Positions 57,302 through 64,000 of a DNA stretch of 64,000 bases are shown here, piece by piece. The position numbers and the translations under genes are program-made. The stretch spans positions 71,865,501 through 71,929,500 of the forward strand of contig NC_069377.1 in NCBI RefSeq assembly GCF_021730395.1. The letters are read 5' to 3'. Positions within the stretch are counted from its first letter, which is position 1, and each line of letters begins with the position of its first letter. The stretch is from Mercenaria mercenaria. Its lineage: Eukaryota; Mollusca; Bivalvia; Venerida; Veneridae. The notes beneath the pieces were generated by a model. It did not search any database, was not told where the DNA came from, and worked only from the letters and a program-made list of their open reading frames with translations.

Positions 57302-57507
57302 GCCCCCACTGGCGCCAGACCAGAAAGAAAATGCGTCTGTACCGGTAAGAATTAGGAAGTGTTCGCTAATCATGCACTGAAGAGCATAAAAGAGACTTAA
57401 AAGACGATGGATAAATTTTGACAGAGCTGAAAGATGCACTATATATGCTCCAGTAAAAAGAAATTAAAAACATGTACCACCTCTAATCAGTTAAAGACAG
57501 ACAGATT

Positions 57508-57510
<3 letters not shown>

Positions 57511-57562
<52 letters not shown>
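57511..57562. repeat. (GA)n microsatellite
   Basis: About 25 ga units with one t interruption. Confidence 0.9.
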
Positions 57563-57564
<2 letters not shown>

Positions 57565-57569
57565 ATGTC

Positions 57570-60500
57570 TCCTATAAAAACGGTGGGGGAGGGGTTCGGA
57601 GTTCCCCTCCCAAGATATAGTTTGCGTATAAAAACAACCAAAATGTAGATTCCTGAGCGTGTGAAAGGGACCTCAAACGACGCTTCCTATGCAATAACAT
57701 TGTATTGTTTTGTTGTTTGAATGTGCTAGTGTTGTCGGAGGGATAGTTCACCGAGATATTTTAAAGCACGAAATTGTTGATTTCTGTAAAACTAAGTATA
57801 AATATGAGAATGGCATGTGGGTCCTTCACCTAGATATTTTTTTAAACATCCCACATAAACATAAATGGTGGATTCTGTACATGTTTTAGGTGTCCTATAT
57901 ACTTTTAAAGGTATTATAGAACTCGTCTTATGTGACCTTTCCTCGCGAATCTCCTGAATTTTAATCTCAAACAGTCTACTTACTTATGGGCGTTTGTGAA
58001 GCCTTTCCTATGGTCATGCGAACGACGCATCAAATAAGTGTGGCGAATAGTTGTGCCAAGTTTCAAGGTCAAAAGGTCAAGGTCGGATGAGCGACTTAGT
58101 TCTATCATGACTCTCTTTGAAATAATATTGTCCATTCATCACAAAATATTCTTTTCTGTAAATCATGTGATTATTATTAATGCCGTTTTGCGTTGGATGT
58201 TTACATATCCAACGCAATTTGGTACTGCATCTTTGTAAGCTACCAAACTGCGTTGATTTAACACATTTTGGTAGTGACTACCAAAACTCGGCCGAATTTT
58301 GGTAGTGACTACCAAAATGCGTTGCTACCATTTTGAGGTGCAATACACCTTTATTTATTTGTCCTTTACATGATCCTATGCCATGAAAATAATTGTATAG
58401 TCACTTGATCTTGGACACTGTAGCCGGCTCGAGTGGATTTTGACAGGGTGGATCATACAAGACGCGCGTGATCCGTCCTGGCAAATGCACGAGAGCCGAA
58501 GAAAGTTGTGCTATTTAATGGCAAAATGAAAAATACGTGATTTACAGTACAATACGTAATTTGTTTTCTGCCTGCTGTATTTTACTTGTGATCGACTTTT
58601 TACATAGGTTTACAATAAATACTGATGATTTAATATTGTAGTCTTGGAGGATCGGATTTTTTTTACGACTCATGCAAATTGATATGCACATTGATTGAAA
58701 ATTATACATTTGTACAAAAATAATGAAAAAAATGTGTTATTGATCTGTTCATGTAGCATAAATATATTTATACAAAGGATAGTATGATGCTTAAGAACAA
58801 CTTTAGTGACAGGACAACTTGATAAAACGGAAAAGGAACAAAATATTTGCTCATGTATTTGTTTGTAAAAGATTATGACAAAATAGTAGTATATAATACA
58901 AATCTTTAGTTTATATGATTTATTTTCCTCTGTCAAACAAATGTCCACAACAAGATCGATACAAATATAAACCGATTGTTATGCTGTCACTGTTTCCGAC
59001 AAATAATTAGTTCTGGCTGTTTCTGCTTGTTTCGTTCCTGCATGTATGTATCAGCAGAGAGCTGGAAAGATCGAAAACACAATTAGTTTATGGTTCAAGT
59101 AACAAAACAACGTTTTATATAGCTTTAAAGATGATGAAGGTAAATCAAGAAACGAATCGTAGTGAAAATCGTTCAAGTTTTCTCCCTTTATTCCCTCCAA
59201 AAAGTTATATCATTTAAATAATCTTCGCCCCGAATTTTTGAAAATGTTACAAATTGATACAAAAGTAAAAAGAGTCAATACCCTAAATTGTGCACGTAAA
59301 TTCTACAGCTCAAACAAAGCTATCAAAGTACTCAAGGGAAACGGGCACGCACACAATGTGCAACGTTATTTAAAGAACAATCTTAGTATAAGAAAGTCCA
59401 CTGAAGGATCATTTGTGTCATATTATTTTGATCGTCATCTTGTCTATGGTTTATGAAGATCTATTGAAGAAAGTTTCATTTTCCCACATACTATTGATCT
59501 AGCTTTATTGTACATGTGACCCATATTCAGATTCATTCTGTCAAACTGTTTTGAAGATCTGACAGAAACACCAAACTACTTTTTCCTGGTGGCTGCATTG
59601 CAATAACAGTTTTGGTAGAAGATCAAACAAAGGACCGATTGTCTGAACTTATTCTGAAATCAAACAAGCGATCTCTGATACGAATATATTTATCATATCA
59701 CGTTTATGAATCTAGACATCAATCAGTCAAACTCACGGAGGCCATAGTTTTGACAAATCGCAACCGCTTGAACATCTCTGCAGAAGGTTTACCAAAGGTA
59801 TAAGAACCGGTAGTTTAAATCAAATGTATTTTAATAGTTTCTATCAAAATGTACAGAGAAAAACAACTACACTAACTGTGAGTCTTTTTGTTGAGCAATT
59901 TTGTCAGATAGTTGTTCATTTAAAAGAAACACATCTGTATGAAATTTCACCAGCGATTTCGGCTAACATTTACATTTCAGCATTTTTCAATCTACTGTTA
60001 TAAAACAGTTTGCACGTATTCTGGTAGCCATGTTGTACAACAACTGTGTGGGGCTATTTTCAAATCAGACTAGTGTTTCCTGGTGAGAAGAGTTTTTAAG
60101 CTAGTATCGTGACCACGCCCCTATCGGTTTCTGGTTTACCCGCTTGTAGAGTTTTGAAAATGATAGAATCCTTATTATCCTCCACACACCCAAAAGATGA
60201 AAATGATAATCATAATGTAGCCCGGCCTGTAAATCACCGATTGTATTTAAGCTGCCTTTTAAAATTATGTAATTTATATAAGTGATAAAGTAGTCCAGTG
60301 TATTTAGATCAAAACGTTTCTGTCTCAAATTAGGTCGCACGTAGTTCAAATAAGATCTCAGATTACATTTATAAGCAGACATGCTCATATATTCTTTTGT
60401 GTTTTACCAAATGTATGCAAAAAGCAAAACATCTGGTATGACAAGTGGTGTATGTGGATTCCTAGCTGTTTACGGTATATTTTAGACCCCTAACATTTTT

Positions 60501-61562
60501 AACGAGTTGGTGCATATGTTACTTTGCCTGTTATACTGTCACTGTTATAAAAGATCCAACAAAACGTATAATTTTTATACTTCATAATTTAGGACCTCGC
60601 AGAAATGAAATGATACAAAACTTGCATAAGAACATCAAATACAGTTTTTTGTATTTTTTTTGTATTTCTTTTGCCCATCTTTAAGTATTTACCAGTAAAT
60701 AGCAGAAACAAAAACGGATGAGAAAAAATGTTGTTCTGTCCTGGCTTTGCAGTGCAGCTAATGGAATGCCACAAAAGAAGTTATGACTTGTTCCCCTTTA
60801 TTCCCAGTCACTATTATCAGCAATATCAAGTTTTGTTCTAACGTACCTCCCAAACCTTCTAACGATGTGCAATTTTTTAAAATTCTTTTATACACCTTTA
60901 GGTAAATGTAAGAAACAAAAACGGATAAGAAAAGAGTCTTGTGACAAAGATAGAGATACTAGTTTGGGTAGCCCACCCTCAGGTTGTACTTGATTCTGTT
61001 TTTTTTTTGTATTGTTTTTACGAAATAACGTTTCACTGCAGGATTTTTTTAAAAGGAGACCAGGTTTACGTTTACATGACATATAGAATCATTTAATGTA
61101 AAGTGGCATTTGATAATAAAAAGGTTATGATAGTATTCTGAGTAAATGTAAATAGTTTCTGTGCGTTCATAAGAAAATAAAACCAAAAATTAGGAATTCA
61201 AGACTCTATCTTAGAATAAAGGTTTTGTTGTTATTGTATTTCAGGCAATGAAATACATGGTAACGTAACAACTACACAGGTCCGTCCGTATGAGTGGTGA
61301 ACGTTCTGAACGGTATTCTGTAAATGATCAGATTTAACCTGTTAGAGTAATGTGATGAATAGAAATATATAGGTTATAAAGTTTAATACTCGTTTGAGGG
61401 AACCAGATTACAGCACGTTACAATCCCTCGTTATTATGGCGGTTTGATTGTTATAGACCAGAACACGTGAACGATAAAACGACAGAGGTGAGTGATATCA
61501 CAATATCTAACCTTTCGTACTCAAGTGACCTAATAAAACATATTTGTTATCAAATGTCTTAC
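57570..61562. other. Gene-poor spacer or 3' part of the paralogous gene
   Basis: About 4 kb with no exon that I can support. The last exon of the paralogue (after 61563, minus strand) should lie here. Open frames at 59238-59456 (+) and 59612-59803 (+) are of moderate length, but no motif or splice context supports them. Confidence 0.4.
58165..58340. repeat. Cluster of short palindromes
   Basis: tgcgttggat and atccaacgca face each other across eight bases; ttttggtagtgactaccaaaa occurs twice as an exact palindrome; ccaaactgcgttg and caaaatgcgttg repeat. Together this gives a composite foldback of about 175 bases. Non-coding. Confidence 0.55.
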
Positions 61563-61688
61563 TGTTTTCGCCGAATGTAAAGAACCATTTGAAGTTTATT
61601 GCGCCAAATGCGACTCCAGTGGCGCGGTAAAGGTCTTCCGCAATATTGAACAGTGGTTGATCATCCATATTTCCATGTATATAAAGAC
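61563..61688 (-). CDS. Paralogue of the secreted gene, penultimate-type exon
   Basis: It encodes S LYIHGNMDDQPLFNIAEDL then YRATGVAFGAINFKWFFTF and GEN. Acceptor tttttcag, donor gtaaga, phase 1 on both sides, 126 bases as in the gene at 47.5 kb. About two thirds of the residues match. The one Cys of the copy at 47.5 kb (DLCHATG) is Tyr here, and its partner Cys may also differ. Confidence 0.8.
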
Positions 61689-61759
61689 CTGAAAAAGTCA
61701 TTGGTGTCTCCAATAATTTATCAATTGATACAGAAGGCTTAAGTGACAGACAAACATTT

Positions 61760-63150
61760 GGCCTAACTTGAAAGACAGACAGAAGGCCAAGCTTAACCTG
61801 ACGGAAAGACAGGAGGCCAGACCTAACTTGAAAGACAGTCAGAAGGGACAGGCTTAACCTGACGGAAAGACAGGAGGCAAGACCTAACTTGAAAGACAGT
61901 CAGAAGGGACGGCTTAACTGACGAAAGACAGGAGGCAGACCAACTTGAAAGCAGTCAGAAGGACAGCCTATCTGACGGAAAGACAGGAGGCCAGACCTAA
62001 CTTGAAAGACAGACAGAAGGGACCGGAAAGACAGGAGGCCAGACCTAACTTGAAAGACAGACAGAAGGGACAGGCTTAACCTGACGGAAAGACAGGAGGC
62101 CAGACCTAACTTGAAAGACAGACAGAAGGACACGCTTATTCTGGCGGAAAGACAAGAGGCCAGACCTAACTTGAAAGACAGTCAGAAGGAACAGGCTTAA
62201 CCTGACGGAAAGACAGGAGGCCAGACCTAACTTGAAAGACAGACAGAAGGGACCGGAAAGACAGGAGGCCAGACCTAACTTGAAAGACAGACAGAAGGGA
62301 CAGGCTTAACCTGACGGAAAGACAGGAGGCCAGACCTAACTTGAAAGACAGTCAGAAGGGACAGGCTTAACCTGACGGAAAGACAGGAGGCCAGACCTAA
62401 CTTGAAAGACAGACAGAAGGGACCGGAAAGACAGGAGGCCAGACCTAACTTGAAAGACAGACAGAAGGACACGCTTAATCTGGTGGAAAGACAGGAGGCC
62501 AGACCTAACTTGAAAGACAGTCAGAAGGGACAGGCTTAACCTGATGGAAAGACAGGAGGCCAGACCTAACTTGAAAGACAGCCAGAAGGGACAGGCTTAA
62601 CCTGACGGAAAGACAGGAGGCCAGACCTAACTTGAAAGACAGACAGAAGGGACCGGAAAGACAGGAGGCCAGACCTAACTTGAAAGACAGACAGAAGGGA
62701 CAGGCTTAACCTGACGGAAAGACAGGAGGCCAGACCTAACTTGAAAGACAGTCAGAAGGGACAGGCTTAACCTGACGGAAAGACAGGAGGCCAGACCTAA
62801 CTTGAAAGACAGACAGAAGGGACCGGAAAGACAGGAGGCCAGACCTAACTTGAAAGACAGACAGAAGGACACGCTTAATCTGGTGGAAAGACAGGAGGCC
62901 AGACCTAACTTGAAAGACAGTCAGAAGGGACAGGCTTAACCTGACGGAAAGACAGGAGGCCAGAACTAACTTGAAAGACAGACAGAAGGGACCGGAAAGA
63001 CAGGAGGCCAGACCTAACTTGAAAGACAGACAGAAGGGACCGGAAAGACAGGAGGCCAGACCTAACTTGAAAGACAGACAGAAGGACACGCTTAATCTGG
63101 CGGAAAGACAAGAGGCCAGACCTAACTTGAAAGACAGTCGGAAGGCCAGA
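61760..63150. repeat. Minisatellite with 400 bp higher-order period
   Basis: The basic unit is ggaaagacaggaggccagac plus ctaacttgaaagacagacag aagg with an optional block gacaggcttaacctgac, giving short (about 45 bp) and long (about 62 bp) units. The segments 62275-62472 and 62675-62872 translate identically, so a set of units repeats with a 400 bp period. It lies in the intron between the two paralogue exons. Confidence 0.9.
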
Positions 63151-63241
63151 CTAGACTTCAGTGAATCTATTTTTAAGAAAGTCTTATTTGCGCTGTGAGA
63201 AATTTAAAATTGAAACTTGCAAACATGCGCCCCATACTTAC

Positions 63242-63358
63242 TAAACATAGTTTCCTCGAGCAGGCATCTCCTTTGTCCAACTATGTAGTTGGAACAGAAC
63301 ATGTTCCAAACGTACTTCTCTGGGCAAGATGACCACACAGCCTGTACTGTAGTTGTCT
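63242..63358 (-). CDS. Paralogue of the secreted gene, internal exon (gene runs off the window)
   Basis: It encodes TTTVQAVWSSCPEKYVWNM then FCSNYIVGQRRCLLEETMF in phase 1, between acatttcag and gtaagt. It matches exon 4 of the gene at 48.1 kb (WSSCP, Y-x-W-x-M, CS, CLL). Its upstream exons, including the signal peptide, should lie beyond base 64000, so this is a partial gene. Confidence 0.8.
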
Positions 63359-63667
63359 CTGAAATGTAACAGCAAGGTCATATATTCTGAATATTATAAA
63401 TGCTCACTTATTTGTTTCCTTTTTGTATGATAAAACATAATAATTTTAATGAAATTTTGTCCATAAAATATACTTTTTACCACTTGTAACATCTGTTTCT
63501 ACAGTAAGGATGCATTGAAAAGAAAGGTACGGCGTAGATATTCCATTACTTTGATACATAAGGAACAAGGTAAGTCAAACTGTTAACACGGCCAGCAGTA
63601 AATTTATTTCGGGTCTTGATGATATTTATATTTTGGACATATTAAAGAAGACTTAACCCAAGTCGGT

Positions 63668-64000
63668 ATCTTATCAAAGAGGACGACATACACAAATCTG
63701 ATAAGCGATTCCCTCCACTGGTCTTCCATATCCGACAGTAACAAGGGAGCAAAGCCTTATCAAAACGACCCATTGGTCTTCCGTTACGCACCATTACGAT
63801 AGAACCAACACCTTATCAAAACGACCCACTGGTCTTCCGTTACGCACCATTACGATAGAACCAACACCTTATCAAAACGACCCACTGGTCTTTCATTACG
63901 CACCATTACGATAGAACCAATACCTTATCAAAATGACCCACTGGTCTTCCGTCACGCACCATTGGGATAGAACCAATACCTTATCATAACGACCCGCTGG
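63668..64000. repeat. 56 bp minisatellite at the window edge
   Basis: Units near ccttatcaaaacgacccact plus ggtcttccgttacgcaccat and tacgatagaaccaaca, starting at 63755 and every 56 bases, with older units at about 63668-63750. It continues past the window. It lies upstream of the paralogue exon, probably in its intron. Confidence 0.85.

Noticed and set aside
59238-59803. Two plus-strand frames of 72 and 63 codons
   Set aside because: No motif, no acceptor or donor that would join them, and no paralogue in the window.
61900-63198. Several open frames rich in LSVFQVRSGLLSF and their plus-strand partner KDRQKGPERQEARPN
   Set aside because: They come from a minisatellite whose unit lacks stops in several frames; no start, splice or domain context.

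Overview
This window looks like nuclear DNA of a marine bivalve mollusc, most likely a clam of the venerid type. The basis is indirect: AT-rich DNA, intron-rich genes with short GT-AG exons, tRNA-derived SINEs, and many non-autonomous elements with a roughly 160-175 bp tandem core and a final hairpin, which resemble the pearl/Helentron-like elements common in bivalves. No species can be named from the sequence alone.

Layout. 1-4.5 kb is repeat DNA with a three-level nest of insertions near 2.0-3.5 kb. 4.6-6.6 kb (+) holds an intact BTB-BACK (Kelch-like type) gene with its coding part in one exon and a poly(A) signal at 6957. 7-21 kb is a repeat field: Helentron-like copies, arrays of decayed tandem repeats with other elements inserted in them, a 4.4 kb terminal-inverted-repeat element carrying a younger LINE with a 589-codon reverse transcriptase frame, and a second LINE remnant. 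21-25 kb holds small hairpin elements and no convincing gene.

25.2-44.9 kb (-) is one gene that I assembled exon by exon. It encodes a secreted M12B (reprolysin/ADAMTS-like) zinc metalloprotease of about 715 residues: signal peptide, prodomain, furin-type site, catalytic domain with HEIGHNMNATHD, an ADAMTS-type cysteine-rich segment and two near-identical ShKT-like modules. Sixteen exons join in phase. A further, decayed ShKT-like exon with a stop lies between them. Introns carry minisatellites, and one minisatellite is built from the 3' end and splice donor of exon 7.

47.0-54.6 kb (-) is a second secreted gene of five recognised exons (about 210 residues) from a cysteine-containing family I do not recognise. 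At 61.6-63.4 kb (-) lie two exons of a close paralogue of it, whose 5' part is beyond the window. The three genes share an orientation and all encode or probably encode secreted proteins, so the right half of the window is a head-to-tail cluster of extracellular proteins. Whether they act together is not shown. The introns of the paralogue hold two more minisatellites, one with a 400 bp higher-order period. No CRISPR, rRNA or functional tRNA gene was seen.
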